DNA from: Verrucomicrobiia bacterium | Lineage (GTDB): Bacteria > Verrucomicrobiota > Verrucomicrobiia > Verrucomicrobiales > DEV007 | DNA: 64,000 bases | Assembly: GCA_030425385.1 (NCBI GenBank) | Contig: JAUIAH010000019.1 | Span: 62,001-126,000 of the forward strand | Direction: 5' to 3' | Shown here: piece by piece, positions 8,326 to 18,317 of the stretch | Numbering within the stretch: position 1 is the first letter of the stretch | How the letters are laid out: each line of letters begins with the position of its first letter | Position numbers and translations under genes: made by a program | Notes under the pieces: generated by a model | What the model was told of the DNA's origin: nothing | The model's input: the letters and a program-made list of their open reading frames with translations, nothing else | The model's database searches: none

Positions 8326-9315
8326 CTAAGGTTGCTTCCCTGCCAGGGGAGCAAGCCTTGACTCTAACAGGGAACCAATTGCTCGGCTGAGCTTCCCTGC
8401 GCCTTGTCGGTTCAGGTGAGTGGAGTCCGCAAAGTCTGTTTCTATGAGCGCTAGCTCGCCGTGGTAGTTCTGGAAGAGAGCTTCTTCTCGCGCACACAGA
8501 CTCGCGAGTCTGGGCCAATGCTTTTCTGTAAGGAACAATCGATCTTTCTCTGTCAGGATATCCTCTCGGATAGGAGGCTGGATGAGCGCGAAGAGGATCC
8601 CGCGTTCGCGGCAACGGGTGGCGAGTGTCGTCAGCGCCTCGTAATTGGCTTCATCCACGGCTTCTTCCTGAGCGATCGGTTTGAACCAACGATCATCTAG
8701 ACGCTCAAATCCTTCGTCCATGAGATCGAGTGGCACGCTCCCGCCTTCATCAAAGTCGAGGGAATAATAGGTGCCGCGCCCACAGCGATCGCGGTGAACT
8801 GGGCCGATGGATTCTAACAAATACTTGGCTGAGAGGTAGTCCAAATGGCTGCGAAAGAGGTCGCCTGTGCGAAAGAAGCGTTGCAGCTTCTCAGCGTCAT
8901 AGATGGCGCGCCCACGGTAGTCCCGCTCGAAATCAATCGGAGCCGTGACTACCAAGACAACCTTAGGAGAAAGAATCGCTAACAAGTGCTCCAAGAAATA
9001 GTCCGTTTGCTGAATCTTCATGCCCCAAGAACTGGCATTGAGGAAATGATGACTAGCAAAGACCTCTGAGTCCAAGTTATTGACGGTCATGGAAGATCCC
9101 ACCGCAAGAATGTCACACGGTTCCTGCAAACGCTTAGACAACCACACGGCTTTCTCATCGAAGGAAATGCTCCCAGTGAAAGGCGGTGGTGGCAGCGCCT
9201 CCTGGTAGCGATAGACCATGCCTAGGAGGAGCCCACCGAGCACGACCAACGTTCCCAAGAGCCACCTGAGGTAGCGTCGGAAAGGCAGCGGTGGCAGAGG
9301 CGAATCGGCAGGCAT
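8326..9315 (-). CDS. SGNH-fold extracytoplasmic protein paired with MBOAT acyltransferase
   Basis: About 329 residues from the ATG at 9315, which follows the MBOAT stop by 5 bp; the longer frame to 9405 overlaps that gene and is not preferred. An N-terminal signal anchor (YLRWLLGTLVVLGGLLLGMVY) is followed by an extracytoplasmic domain with AVGSSMTVNN (candidate nucleophile Ser at 74/75, like the GDS block of SGNH hydrolases) and a C-terminal DSTHLNRQGAGKL block supplying the Asp and His. Such proteins accompany MBOAT transporters in AlgI/AlgJ-, PatA/PatB- and Dlt-type systems, where they place acetyl groups on a sugar polymer outside the inner membrane. The polymer is unknown here. Confidence 0.75.
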   Translation of the reverse strand: MPADSPLPPLPFRRYLRWLLGTLVVLGGLLLGMVYRYQEALPPPPFTGSISFDEKAVWLSKRLQEPCDILAVGSSMTVNNLDSEVFASHHFLNASSWGMKIQQTDYFLEHLLAILSPKVVLVVTAPIDFERDYRGRAIYDAEKLQRFFRTGDLFRSHLDYLSAKYLLESIGPVHRDRCGRGTYYSLDFDEGGSVPLDLMDEGFERLDDRWFKPIAQEEAVDEANYEALTTLATRCRERGILFALIQPPIREDILTEKDRLFLTEKHWPRLASLCAREEALFQNYHGELALIETDFADSTHLNRQGAGKLSRAIGSLLESRLAPLAGKQP

Positions 9316-9320
9316 CTCTG

Positions 9321-10889
9321 TTAGAATTGGAAATAGAGAAATTCGCTCACGCGCGTGAGATTGGCGAAAGTCCAGAATCCTAAAACGGCCACGGCCACGG
9401 CCCATCCAGTCGAAGGATGCCAGGTGAGCCAGCGAGAGCCCAGGCGTTTGAGTTCTCCAGGATAGGTCTCAAAAGCGGGCTCAAACCGATGCATGATCTG
9501 GCAGACATTGGGCGCAAGAAACGCAACGGCGGCCGCTCCCAAGGCCCAAAGGGCTGCAGGCACCCCAATGGGGAACGCATTCTGCTGGATGCCCTCGAAA
9601 TGAATCCACCCACCCGTAGCCGTCGCTAGGCTACCTAAGGCGGTGGCGAGCCCGTCCGGCATGCTGATGCCATTGAAGCCAAACATCCCTCTGAGAATAG
9701 CGATGGCGCCATCGAAGGTGGTCGCACGGAAGAAGCTCCAGGCGATCATCACCGCTACGAACGTGAGACCACCATAACCGAGCCGGAAGAACCACCCCAC
9801 CGGACGTTGTTCGCGAAAGGGCTGTCTCCAAGCTCGCCAATGGTGATTGATGATCAGATAAAGGCCATGCAGGCCTCCCCAGATGATGAAATTCCAGCCC
9901 GCGCCGTGCCATAGCCCCCCTAACAACATGGTGAGAAGCAAGTTTATCTGTTGCCGCGTGGGGCCTTTGCGATTCCCACCGAGGGGAATATACAGGTAGT
10001 CTCGGAGAAAGCGCGAAAGCGTCATGTGCCAGCGACGCCAGAACTCCACAATGCTCGTGGCTTTATAGGGCGAATTGAAGTTCATCGGCAGCTTGATGCC
10101 AAACATGCGCCCCAATCCGATCGCCATGTCCGAATAGCCGGAGAAGTCGAAATAGATCTGCATAGCATAACTCAGGGACGCCGTCCATGCTTCGAAGAAC
10201 GTCAGTGTCAGACCGCTATCGGCCCCTGCGAAAGCCGCGGAAGCATAAGCGGCCACTTCATCGGCGATGATGACTTTCTTGAAGAGACCCAGGAGAAAGA
10301 TGGTGAGCCCGATGGCGAAAGCATTTGATTGAAACCGGAAGCGATGCTTTTCCAGGAATTGTGGCATCATTTCTCCGTGATGGACAATAGGGCCCGCGAT
10401 GAGCTGTGGAAAGAAAGTGACGAACAGGCAGTAGGGCAGAAAGCGCGGCTCCTGAGCCTTGCCCTGATAGGCATCGACGACGAAGGCGATCTGTTGAAAC
10501 GTGAAGAATGAGATCGCTAGCGGAAGCACAATCGTTTCTAAATGAAACGACGTCCCCGCCAGTCGATTGACGTTATCGACAAAGAAATTGGCGTATTTGT
10601 AGTAGGCTAGCAGACTGAGATTCAATCCTACTCCCAACCAAAGCAGCGCTTTGCGACGGCCAGGCGGCGTGCCTTCACGGATGAGGGCTCGCCCGAAGGC
10701 GAAATTCACCAGTAGCGAAAGGACGATGAGAACGACATAAGCCGGATTCCAGAAACCGTAGAAGAAGAGGGACGCAACAACGAGCCATCCCATGGCCAAT
10801 TGAGTCTGGCCACGCGAACCGAGGAGGAAGAAGACCAGCAGCGTGACTGGCAGAAAGGCGAAGATGAAATGATAAGTATTAAAGAGCAT
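9321..10889 (-). CDS. MBOAT family O-acyltransferase (AlgI/PatA-like)
   Basis: A 522-residue polytopic inner-membrane protein. It begins MLFNTYHFIFAFLPVTLL, typical for bacterial AlgI-type MBOATs. The family signature is present: FDFSGYSDMAIGLGRMFG, the PFNSPY-like NFNSPYKA, EFWRRWHMTLSRFLRDYLYIPLGG, and the invariant catalytic His (H328) in GLWHGAGWNFIIWGGLHG. It moves an acetyl (acyl) group across the membrane for O-acetylation of an exported polysaccharide or peptidoglycan. The SGNH partner follows by 5 bp, and a CDP-sugar epimerase gene precedes it by 38 bp, all on one strand, which points to a modified surface glycan. Confidence 0.92.
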   Translation of the reverse strand: MLFNTYHFIFAFLPVTLLVFFLLGSRGQTQLAMGWLVVASLFFYGFWNPAYVVLIVLSLLVNFAFGRALIREGTPPGRRKALLWLGVGLNLSLLAYYKYANFFVDNVNRLAGTSFHLETIVLPLAISFFTFQQIAFVVDAYQGKAQEPRFLPYCLFVTFFPQLIAGPIVHHGEMMPQFLEKHRFRFQSNAFAIGLTIFLLGLFKKVIIADEVAAYASAAFAGADSGLTLTFFEAWTASLSYAMQIYFDFSGYSDMAIGLGRMFGIKLPMNFNSPYKATSIVEFWRRWHMTLSRFLRDYLYIPLGGNRKGPTRQQINLLLTMLLGGLWHGAGWNFIIWGGLHGLYLIINHHWRAWRQPFREQRPVGWFFRLGYGGLTFVAVMIAWSFFRATTFDGAIAILRGMFGFNGISMPDGLATALGSLATATGGWIHFEGIQQNAFPIGVPAALWALGAAAVAFLAPNVCQIMHRFEPAFETYPGELKRLGSRWLTWHPSTGWAVAVAVLGFWTFANLTRVSEFLYFQF

Positions 10890-10927
10890 CCGTCACCTTT
10901 CGACGCGCAAGAGCATCCGCCGGAACG

Positions 10928-11998
10928 CTAGGACGCCACTTTCCAGCGGTCCACGTTGTTATCGTAGATCTCCTGCAAGATGCCGCGGACGTCGTATTGG
11001 AGTTTCCAATCAGGATAATGCGATTTGAAGCGACTGAGATCGCTAACATACCAGATGTGATCGCCGATTCGGTTGTCCTCCACATAAGTGGAATTAAACG
11101 CGTTCCCGGTGATCTTCTCCGACATGTGAATCGCTTCCAACATGGAGCAATTGGAATGGCGACCGCCTCCAATATTGTAGACCTCAGCGGAACGCGGATT
11201 GCGATAGAAGGCATCAAAGGCAGCGATGAGATCGGCGCTGTGAATGTTGTCACGCACCTGCTTGCCCTTGTAGCCGAAGATCCGATACTCGCGTCCAGAG
11301 CATGCGCAGCGCATGAGGTAACTGAGGAATCCGTGGAGTTCTGCTCCCGAATGGCTGGGACCCGTAAGACAGCCCCCGCGGAAACAGGCTGTCTTCATGT
11401 CGAAGTAGCGACCGTATTCTTGCACAAGGACATCTGCAGCTACCTTCGAGGCTCCGAAGAGACTGTGCTTGGTGTGATCAATAGACATCGTCTCCGGAAT
11501 GCCGCGGTAGTAGTCGTGACTCTCATCAATTTCCCAACGCGATTCCAATTCCACGAGCGGCAGGCGGTTGGGCGTGTCGCCGTAGACTTTGTTGGTCGAC
11601 GTGAAGATGAAGACCGCCTCGGGACAATGTTCCCGGGCAGCTTGCAGGAGATTCAATGTCCCGTTGGCATTCACCGTGAAATCCATGTGGGGATCGCGCG
11701 CCGCCCAATCATGAGAAGGCTGCGCCGCTGTGTGCACAACGAGATCGATCGCCTTGCCATGCTTCTTGAACAGGGAATCGATCGCCTCCCGATCTCGGAT
11801 ATCGACTGAGAGGTGGGAGTAGTTGGCCAGACCCTGTTCCAATTTCTGCCGGTTCCAGGCGGTGGACGCTTCGTCTCCGAAGAAGACCTTTCGCATGTCG
11901 TTGTCGATCCCAATCACATCGAGGCCCTGATCGGCGAAATACTTGGCGGATTCCGACCCAATAAGACCGGCAGAACCGGTGATGACAGCTAAACTCAT
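10928..11998 (-). CDS. NAD-dependent epimerase, CDP-paratose 2-epimerase-like
   Basis: A 356-residue short-chain dehydrogenase/reductase-fold epimerase. The NAD-binding glycine motif is TGSAGLIGS near the N-terminus; STNKVYGD and RDNIHSADL are family blocks. The segment [16 protein letters not shown] followed by LFGASK resembles CDP-paratose (tyvelose) 2-epimerases and related nucleotide-sugar enzymes. The usual catalytic YxxxK tyrosine reads FGASK here, with Phe in place of Tyr. That may be a feature of this subgroup, and it makes the exact reaction uncertain. It heads a probable operon with MBOAT and SGNH genes, consistent with making and acetylating a surface polysaccharide. Confidence 0.78.
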   Translation of the reverse strand: MSLAVITGSAGLIGSESAKYFADQGLDVIGIDNDMRKVFFGDEASTAWNRQKLEQGLANYSHLSVDIRDREAIDSLFKKHGKAIDLVVHTAAQPSHDWAARDPHMDFTVNANGTLNLLQAAREHCPEAVFIFTSTNKVYGDTPNRLPLVELESRWEIDESHDYYRGIPETMSIDHTKHSLFGASKVAADVLVQEYGRYFDMKTACFRGGCLTGPSHSGAELHGFLSYLMRCACSGREYRIFGYKGKQVRDNIHSADLIAAFDAFYRNPRSAEVYNIGGGRHSNCSMLEAIHMSEKITGNAFNSTYVEDNRIGDHIWYVSDLSRFKSHYPDWKLQYDVRGILQEIYDNNVDRWKVAS

Positions 11999-12225
11999 GG
12001 TTGCTCTACAGTTTATGATTTCTATAGTTAAGCAAGAGCGAATTTCAGGTGAAGGGAATGAGCCGCTCGTGCTTGCGAGAATTTACTAAAGGCATCCTAG
12101 GACAGATCGCACGAATCGATAGCCTGTTTGAACCGATTCGGGTTTTGACTTGTCAGGACTTCCGAGTTGCATTGCTGCCTCTGGGCCCGTTAGAAGAGTC
12201 GCCTTTCCCAACCCACTATCCCATC

Positions 12226-13326
12226 ATGGCCACACCCAACGATCCCCATCCGATCGATCCGGATGATTTGGACTACGAATCTGAAGAGACCCGAGAGGCT
12301 GGCATCCCCGAAGCCCCGGCGAAGCGCCGTGATCCCATGGAGAATCTGTCACACGGCAAGGAATCGATCCCCGCTTTTCAAACGCAGGACCGCCGGCAAG
12401 CCAGCCGCCTCAAGGGCATGGACCTGGAGGAAGGAAACGTGGAAGATCTGAGCGAATCCATCGATCCACAGACGTTGAAACGCTCCAAAGAAGCGGCTCG
12501 ACAGGCAGACAAGAAGAAACTGCAGCCCGAAGCCCGCACGCCTGAGCAAGAGGAACGGGGTTCTGCCAGAGAGCAGGAGGAGAACCTGCGTCGTGAAGGA
12601 GGGCGCCCGAAGAGCGTTCGTCCCGTTGAATTTGAGCCCACGGCATGGGAATCGTCATCGACCAAGCTGGACATTCCCCGCGGAGATGATGGCGAGCCGT
12701 TGCCCCGTGTCGGTTTCGCCCATTGCCTTCAACGCGTCTCCGGCGGCCTCAAAGCATTCTGGGGTCGCCTGAATGTCATCGAGATGGCGAGCGTGGTGGC
12801 CTTTCTCATCGTGGCGTTGGCGGGCCTCTTCATCTTTCGCAATCTCGTTCACTCTGGCCCACGCCCAGAGAATGATGCGACGCCAACGCTGCAGTCGGTC
12901 GATTTGCCCGCCCAGGGCGATTCGCTTTCCATCAACGACATCCAAGCGCAATGGCGCGCCGGCCGACCCGGAGAGATTGTCCGTGTGGGCGTGCTGCGCG
13001 TGCCTGAAGTCACCGTCGATCTCGGCGGAGGCAGCGGTTTCCTCCGCATCCTTTACCGAGATGAGACAGGCAAGATCCGGGGCGATATCTTCGTAGCCGA
13101 GGTGCGCAACGGCCAGGTGAATGGCAAGAGCACCGTGACCACGGTTTGTTCGGAGGGCTACGAGAACACGATGAAGCTAGTGGAGTGCCAAGCGGGACGG
13201 CTCGATCCCTGGACGGTGGAAGTCTTTGAAAGCAAGGCCTACGACTTGCCGATTGATCAATGGCGTTCCTTGGCGTTCTTTGGGATGCCGAACAAGGCCG
13301 AGGCTCCTTCCGAAAGCGGCAGTTAG
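12226..13326 (+). CDS. Hypothetical single-pass membrane protein with charged cytoplasmic region
   Basis: About 366 residues from ATG 12226 (MATPNDPHPIDPDD); the frame extends upstream to 12049 but that part looks non-coding. The first about 180 residues are highly polar, rich in Glu, Arg, Lys and Gln, with no signal peptide. One transmembrane helix follows (ASVVAFLIVALAGLFIF, about 188-205), then an extracytoplasmic domain of about 160 residues beginning after HSGPRPENDATP and containing GGGSGFLRILYRDETG. No family was recognised. It precedes the coproheme decarboxylase gene by 42 bp on the same strand; a functional link is not shown. Confidence 0.72.
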   Translation: MATPNDPHPIDPDDLDYESEETREAGIPEAPAKRRDPMENLSHGKESIPAFQTQDRRQASRLKGMDLEEGNVEDLSESIDPQTLKRSKEAARQADKKKLQPEARTPEQEERGSAREQEENLRREGGRPKSVRPVEFEPTAWESSSTKLDIPRGDDGEPLPRVGFAHCLQRVSGGLKAFWGRLNVIEMASVVAFLIVALAGLFIFRNLVHSGPRPENDATPTLQSVDLPAQGDSLSINDIQAQWRAGRPGEIVRVGVLRVPEVTVDLGGGSGFLRILYRDETGKIRGDIFVAEVRNGQVNGKSTVTTVCSEGYENTMKLVECQAGRLDPWTVEVFESKAYDLPIDQWRSLAFFGMPNKAEAPSESGS

Positions 13327-13368
13327 CTTCAGGTCACACCCCGCCAGACGACAACCCAGATTCCTTGC

Positions 13369-14217
13369 ATGCACGAACGTTCGATGACTGAAACCGATAC
13401 GGAGGGGAACACTGGCTTGGTCCCGCGCGAAGGCTGGATCGTGATGCATCTCTTCTACCATCTCGAGCACGCGGCTTGGGATCTCCTTGGGAATGATGTC
13501 CAGCGCCAGTTCAAGACGCAACTGACTCAACTCGTACAGGACATCCGCGCCAATCCCGATACTCAGTTGCTCACCTTCAGCATGGTCTCACCCAAGGCCG
13601 ACCTTGGATTCATGCTCCTCACGCCTGACCTGCATCAGGCCAACGCGTTTGAGAAACAGTTAAACCAATCGTTAGGACCCGAGATTCTGTCGCCGGTCTA
13701 CTCCTACCTCTCGATGACGGAGCGGAGTGAATACACCACGACAGAAGAACAGTATCGCCAGCAAGTGATTGAGGAAGACGGTCTTCAAGCCGATTCCCCA
13801 GAGCTTGAGGCGAAAGTGCAAGAGTTCAACGAACGCATGGCGAAATATCTCCAGCATCGACTCTATCCGAACCTTCCTGAGTGGCCGATCTTCTGCTTCT
13901 ACCCCATGAGCAAGCGGCGATCCGGGGACGATAACTGGTACAGTTTGAGTTTCGAAGAGCGGAAAGCCTTGATGGGTGGTCACGCCAAACTAGGGCGCCA
14001 ATGGGCAGGCAAGATCCTTCAATTGATCACCGGGTCCACCGGGATCGACGACGCTGAATGGGGCGTGACTCTCTTTGGGCACGACCTGATTGATGTGAAG
14101 GAGATTGTCTACCAAATGCGCTTCGATGAAGTCAGCGCTCGGTATGGCGAGTTTGGCGAGTTCTACATCGGCCTACAGCTGCCTCTCGACGAGCTTTTCC
14201 AGCAGCTCGCGATCTAA
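13369..14217 (+). CDS. chdC: Coproheme decarboxylase / heme synthase (HemQ, chlorite-dismutase family)
   Basis: A 282-residue protein of the chlorite dismutase-like superfamily. It converts coproheme III to heme b in the coproporphyrin-dependent branch of heme synthesis, using peroxide. Diagnostic residues are visible: [21 protein letters not shown], with the catalytic Tyr (Y191) in [14 protein letters not shown] with the proximal heme His (H205); and [20 protein letters not shown]. The C-terminal [15 protein letters not shown] block is typical of HemQ. The start is ATG 13369 or ATG 13384; neither has a clear ribosome site. thiG follows on the same strand 13 bp later. This pathway is classical in Gram-positive bacteria and is also found in some other phyla. 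Confidence 0.92.
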   Translation: MHERSMTETDTEGNTGLVPREGWIVMHLFYHLEHAAWDLLGNDVQRQFKTQLTQLVQDIRANPDTQLLTFSMVSPKADLGFMLLTPDLHQANAFEKQLNQSLGPEILSPVYSYLSMTERSEYTTTEEQYRQQVIEEDGLQADSPELEAKVQEFNERMAKYLQHRLYPNLPEWPIFCFYPMSKRRSGDDNWYSLSFEERKALMGGHAKLGRQWAGKILQLITGSTGIDDAEWGVTLFGHDLIDVKEIVYQMRFDEVSARYGEFGEFYIGLQLPLDELFQQLAI

Positions 14218-14230
14218 CAAAACGCCCGAT

Positions 14231-15031
14231 TTGAGCGCCCTCCACACGACCCAATCGCTCAGGCTTGGGGACCGCGACTTTCAATCGCGCCTCTTCGTCG
14301 GCACCGGCAAATTCTCCTCCAACCAGGCCATGCGGGACGCCTTGCTCGCCTCAGGCACCGAGGTCGTGACCGTCGCCTTGCGTCGCGCAGATCTCTCAGG
14401 CAAGGCAGATCCTTACGCCAATATTCTGGATTTCATTGATCCTGACAAATACCTCATCCTCCCTAACACAAGCGGTGCGATGAATGCCGAAGAAGCAGTG
14501 CGCCTCGCACGCCTTGCGGCCGCGGCAGGCTTGCCCAAATGGGTCAAGCTCGAGATCCATCCCGACCCTCGTTATCTTCTCCCCGACCCGATCGAGACGT
14601 TGGCGGCGGCGGAGATTCTGGTCAATGAAGGCTTCACGGTACTCCCTTACATCAACGCGGATCCTGTGCTCGCCAAGCGGCTCCAGGATGTGGGAACGGC
14701 TGCGGTGATGCCTCTCGGTTCACCCATCGGGAGCAATCGCGGCGTCGATACCCGACATCAGATTTCCATCATCATCGAGCAAGCCACCGTCCCGGTAGTC
14801 GTCGACGCTGGCCTAGGCGTCCCAAGTCACGCAGCGGAAGCGATGGAGCTCGGTGCCGATGCGGTGCTCGTGAATACCGCGATCGCCATCGCTGCCAATC
14901 CCACCACAATGGGGCACGCCTTCAAACTCGCCGTCGATGCAGGAAGACTCGCCTTCGAGTTAGGCCTACCAGAACCACAAACGACGGCAACTGCCACTAG
15001 CCCCCTCACGGGATTCCTCTACCAAGACTAA
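14231..15031 (+). CDS. thiG: Thiazole synthase
   Basis: About 266 residues, TIM-barrel enzyme that builds the thiazole phosphate of thiamine from deoxyxylulose phosphate, dehydroglycine/iminoglycine and ThiS-thiocarboxylate. Family blocks: [10 protein letters not shown], the Schiff-base Lys in [32 protein letters not shown] and [17 protein letters not shown] place the start at TTG 14231, giving [17 protein letters not shown] and the usual family length. The alternative ATG at 14105 would overlap chdC by more than 100 bp with a meaningless Ser-rich leader. No thiS lies next to it. No TPP riboswitch was seen in the short gap after chdC. Confidence 0.9.
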   Translation: MSALHTTQSLRLGDRDFQSRLFVGTGKFSSNQAMRDALLASGTEVVTVALRRADLSGKADPYANILDFIDPDKYLILPNTSGAMNAEEAVRLARLAAAAGLPKWVKLEIHPDPRYLLPDPIETLAAAEILVNEGFTVLPYINADPVLAKRLQDVGTAAVMPLGSPIGSNRGVDTRHQISIIIEQATVPVVVDAGLGVPSHAAEAMELGADAVLVNTAIAIAANPTTMGHAFKLAVDAGRLAFELGLPEPQTTATATSPLTGFLYQD

Positions 15032-15042
15032 CACGTGGTTGT

Positions 15043-15909
15043 CTACTGGCGCAAGGCAGCACGATCAACGGTGAACGTCCCCGTATAGTTGAACGGACCT
15101 TTGTTAGGATCCGGTTTAAATTCAAACACTTTCACGGCAGGATGACGACGGTTGCCGGTCTTGGCATGAAGCGTGATCTTGAGATTGCGCTGCCCAGATT
15201 CGGAACGTCGCAGGCGTTTGCCCTTGATCTGAATGGTATTCTTCCCGTTGCGAAGACCGCCCATTACCAACTGCGTCCCATAGTCATCATGGCTCCGATG
15301 GGTACTGACACCATTGACGAGCACTTCCGCTTCAAACCCAAGGGTAATGAGGTGAATGTCAGTGATGTGATCTGGCTTAGGGCAGGCTTTCTGAATCTCG
15401 GGAGCTCTTCCTGAGGGTTGGAATTCAGGCTCTTTCAGAAAGCCCAAGCGCCCCGCGCGAATATCCCCTATCACTTGACCTGGCAATTGCCCCATCACTG
15501 CCAACTTATGAAACTTCCACTGGGCGCCTTCCTTCAGAAAGCGCAGGACGAGCATGCTGTGTTCGGGCGCTTGCCCCACCTCGAAATCCACGCGGCCGTA
15601 GTAGACGCCTACGGCAGTCACGCCCTTCTGTTTCACGTGCAACGCCTGTAGGCCTGCCAACGCAGGCGGCTTCATCGGCACGGCAAAGATTGCTGCGGGG
15701 AAGCGCTTCTTCTGCGAAACAACCGTGTTCCGCGTCTCCATTTGGCGTGCATACGCGGTCACGCGTTGCCAGCCCTTGTAGTCTTTCTTCACCATCGCTG
15801 CACGCCATTGCCCATACACCGCTTCCAACTGCGGCTGCAACGGAGCAGCGTGTGTGGACGTCACCACTATCAAAGATGAGACGATGAAGAGGGAAAGGAC
15901 ACGAAACAT
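15043..15909 (-). CDS. Secreted protein of unknown function
   Basis: About 288 residues from ATG 15909 (or 293 from 15924). It begins with a signal peptide (FRVLSLFIVSSLIVVTSTHA) with a likely cleavage after AHA-like THA. The mature part has a region like a small NTF2/DUF-type domain (VYGQWRAAMVKKDYKGWQRV, then YYGRVDFEVGQ and WKFHKLAVMG) followed by a beta-rich C-terminal part with NGKNTIQIKGKRLRRS. No known family was confirmed. It is convergent with thiG, whose stop is 11 bp away. Export is well supported; function is not known. Confidence 0.7.
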   Translation of the reverse strand: MFRVLSLFIVSSLIVVTSTHAAPLQPQLEAVYGQWRAAMVKKDYKGWQRVTAYARQMETRNTVVSQKKRFPAAIFAVPMKPPALAGLQALHVKQKGVTAVGVYYGRVDFEVGQAPEHSMLVLRFLKEGAQWKFHKLAVMGQLPGQVIGDIRAGRLGFLKEPEFQPSGRAPEIQKACPKPDHITDIHLITLGFEAEVLVNGVSTHRSHDDYGTQLVMGGLRNGKNTIQIKGKRLRRSESGQRNLKITLHAKTGNRRHPAVKVFEFKPDPNKGPFNYTGTFTVDRAALRQ

Positions 15910-16104
15910 GACGCGAAGCACCATCTAAGCCCAAGCAACTGATGGCAAGCTTGGAAAAACGAAGCCTGCACCTTGAAAGAGATTGCCAAAGAAGCCAAGA
16001 CCACGGAACGTGAGCTGTCGCTCTAATGGCCGATTCCAACCCGATCACTCCCGATGTCAGCAGCGCACGAAGGTCTTCCGTGCTTGCGCCTGCTTCTGTG
16101 TGTC

Positions 16105-16938
16105 ATGGATAGGACACAAGCCCTGATGGAGGAAGCGTCCACGCTCGTCTACAAGGAAGCGTCGGGCGTCGAGCTGCACGCCCATCTCTTCTATCCCGCA
16201 GGGCATCACGCGGATCAAGAACGCCCCTCCATTGCTTTCTTCTCTGCTGGCCTTTGGGATAATGTGATGATCAGCCAGTTTGCCCCACACTGCTTGCACT
16301 TCCGTGAACGGGGGGCTGTCTCGGTCATCTTTGAGTATCGCGAGCTTTCGAAGCACCACCTCACTCCCGTGGAAGCGATTGCCGACGCCCGGTCCGCCTT
16401 ACGGTGGCTGCGCATGAACCATGACGGCCTTGGCATTCATCCTGATCGTATCATCGCAGCCGGCGCTTCTGGAGGCGCGCATCTATGCCTCTCCGCAGCC
16501 TTGTTAGAGTCACATGACGAGCCGGGTGATCCCGTGGAGATTTCCTGTTCCCCTAATGCCCTCGTCCTCTTCAGTCCGGTCGTCGACACCACGAAGAAAG
16601 GAGTGGGGCAACAGCACTTTCGCGATTTGGACATCGCAAAGAGCACGAGCCCGTCTCAGCATGTTCGCAAAGGTCTGCCACCCAGCATACTCTTTCATGG
16701 GCTCACAGACCGGGTCGTCCCCTTCCCGCAAGTGCAACGGTTTGTCAAAGCCATGCGTCGCCGCAAGAATGTGTGTGAGCTTCTCACTTTCCCCAAAGAG
16801 GGGCACAGCTTCTTCAATTTCAACGTGAGCATGCGCAATTTCGAAGCGACGCTCAACGCGGCCGATCGCTTCCTAGTCGATCTCGGTTTCCTTCCTGAAA
16901 ACGAGTTGGATGATGGCACTAACCGGCTTGCTAGTTGA
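16105..16938 (+). CDS. Alpha/beta-hydrolase esterase (BD-FAE/carboxylesterase-like)
   Basis: About 277 residues from ATG 16105; a start at 16054 is possible. It has an alpha/beta hydrolase fold with the nucleophile block AAGASGGAHLCL (GxSGG type), the acid block FHGLTDRVVPF, and the histidine block KEGHSFFNF. IEYRELSKHHLTPVEAIADARSALRW-type segments (here FEYRELSK and IADARSALRWLR) are typical of the carboxylesterase/feruloyl-esterase-like proteins found beside sulfatases and polysaccharide genes in this phylum. There is no signal peptide from the preferred start. The substrate is likely an acyl ester of a plant or algal polymer or small molecule; this is inference. Confidence 0.8.
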   Translation: MDRTQALMEEASTLVYKEASGVELHAHLFYPAGHHADQERPSIAFFSAGLWDNVMISQFAPHCLHFRERGAVSVIFEYRELSKHHLTPVEAIADARSALRWLRMNHDGLGIHPDRIIAAGASGGAHLCLSAALLESHDEPGDPVEISCSPNALVLFSPVVDTTKKGVGQQHFRDLDIAKSTSPSQHVRKGLPPSILFHGLTDRVVPFPQVQRFVKAMRRRKNVCELLTFPKEGHSFFNFNVSMRNFEATLNAADRFLVDLGFLPENELDDGTNRLAS

Positions 16939-17058
16939 CGTCGCTTCGGCAGGGATCTTTGCCCCCATCAGTCCGCTGAGTACGTCTTTCCCGACACACA
17001 TGCTCTCCCTGTGGACGGGCCGAAGGACCCATCCAACAGGGATTCTCCCTCTTCATCC

Positions 17059-18306
17059 TCAAATAATCATTCCCGCAGCCACCGTTTGATTCGTTTGCTC
17101 ATCGACCAAGATGAAACTGCCGGTTGTTCGATTGCTCTGATAGGAATCCGCAGCAATGGGACGCGAGGTGCGAAGGCTGATGCGACCGATGTCGTTGAGT
17201 TGGAAGGTCAAATCATCTTCGATCTTCCGAAGCGTATTGATATCCACCTTATATTTCACCTCACGCACCATGGCTTTGACCTCATTCGTGGTGTGGCGCA
17301 GGATATACTTGCCACGCACGGCCAACGGAGCCTCTGCTGAGAACCAGCAAATCATCGCTTCAATATCTTGCTCCGGCGTGGGAGGATTATTCGGCTTGGC
17401 GATGAGATCGCCTCGGCTGATATCAATCTCATCCTCAAGCCGGATGGCGACAGACATTGGGCTGAAGGCCTCTTCAATCTCTTGGTTGTCGGCGTAGATT
17501 GCCTTGATCTTACTCGTAAAACCTGAGGGCTGCACGAGGATATCATCTCCTACTTTAAAGACGCCTCCTGCCACTCTACCCGCGTAGCCACGGAAATCGT
17601 GATATTCATCCGAGTGCGGCCGGATCACCCACTGAACAGGAAATCGGGCATCCACATGATTACGATCCGATCCTATGTAGACGGTTTCTAAGTGATAGAG
17701 TAATGAGGGCCCCTCATACCACGGCATCTTATCTGATTTATCCACCACATTGTCGCCATTCAGGGCGCTCATGGGAATGAACGTCACATCGACGATATTG
17801 CGCAGTCGAGACGAGAACTCCTTAAATTGCTGCACAATCTTGTCGTAGACTTCTTCTTGATAGTCCACCAGGTCCATCTTGTTGACGGCAATGACAACGT
17901 GCTGAATGCGAAGAAGGCTCGCGATAAACGAGTGGCGGCAGGTTTGCTCAATCACGCCATGCCGCGCATCAATGAGAATGATAGCGAGATTAGCCGTGGA
18001 GGCTCCCGTCACCATGTTACGCGTGTATTGAATGTGTCCTGGAGTGTCCGCAATGATAAACTTGCGTTTGGGCGTGGCGAAATAGCGATAGGCAACGTCA
18101 ATCGTGATCCCCTGCTCGCGCTCCGCACGAAGACCGTCGGTTAATAAAGCCAAGTTCACGTGCTCATCGCCACGCTTCTTACTCGAAGCCTCCACTGCCG
18201 CGATCTGATCCTCGAAGGTATTCTTACTATCGTAGAGCAACCGCCCAATAAGCGTGCTCTTGCCGTCATCCACACTCCCTGCGGTCGTAAAGCGTAATAA
18301 ATCCAT
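17059..18306 (-). CDS. cysN: Sulfate adenylyltransferase subunit 1 (GTPase)
   Basis: A 415-residue GTPase of the EF-Tu superfamily. With CysD it makes adenosine 5'-phosphosulfate (APS) from ATP and sulfate, driven by GTP hydrolysis. The P-loop GSVDDGKST is at residues 10-18; DTPGHIQYTRNM and NKMDLVDYQ are the G3 and G4 motifs; HGVIEQTCRHS matches CysN. The C-terminal beta-barrel domains are complete and there is no fused APS kinase, which is encoded by cysC. It is last in the cysC-cysD-cysN order, 11 bp after cysD. Confidence 0.97.
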   Translation of the reverse strand: MDLLRFTTAGSVDDGKSTLIGRLLYDSKNTFEDQIAAVEASSKKRGDEHVNLALLTDGLRAEREQGITIDVAYRYFATPKRKFIIADTPGHIQYTRNMVTGASTANLAIILIDARHGVIEQTCRHSFIASLLRIQHVVIAVNKMDLVDYQEEVYDKIVQQFKEFSSRLRNIVDVTFIPMSALNGDNVVDKSDKMPWYEGPSLLYHLETVYIGSDRNHVDARFPVQWVIRPHSDEYHDFRGYAGRVAGGVFKVGDDILVQPSGFTSKIKAIYADNQEIEEAFSPMSVAIRLEDEIDISRGDLIAKPNNPPTPEQDIEAMICWFSAEAPLAVRGKYILRHTTNEVKAMVREVKYKVDINTLRKIEDDLTFQLNDIGRISLRTSRPIAADSYQSNRTTGSFILVDEQTNQTVAAGMII

Positions 18307-18317
18307 TTCTCTAAACT

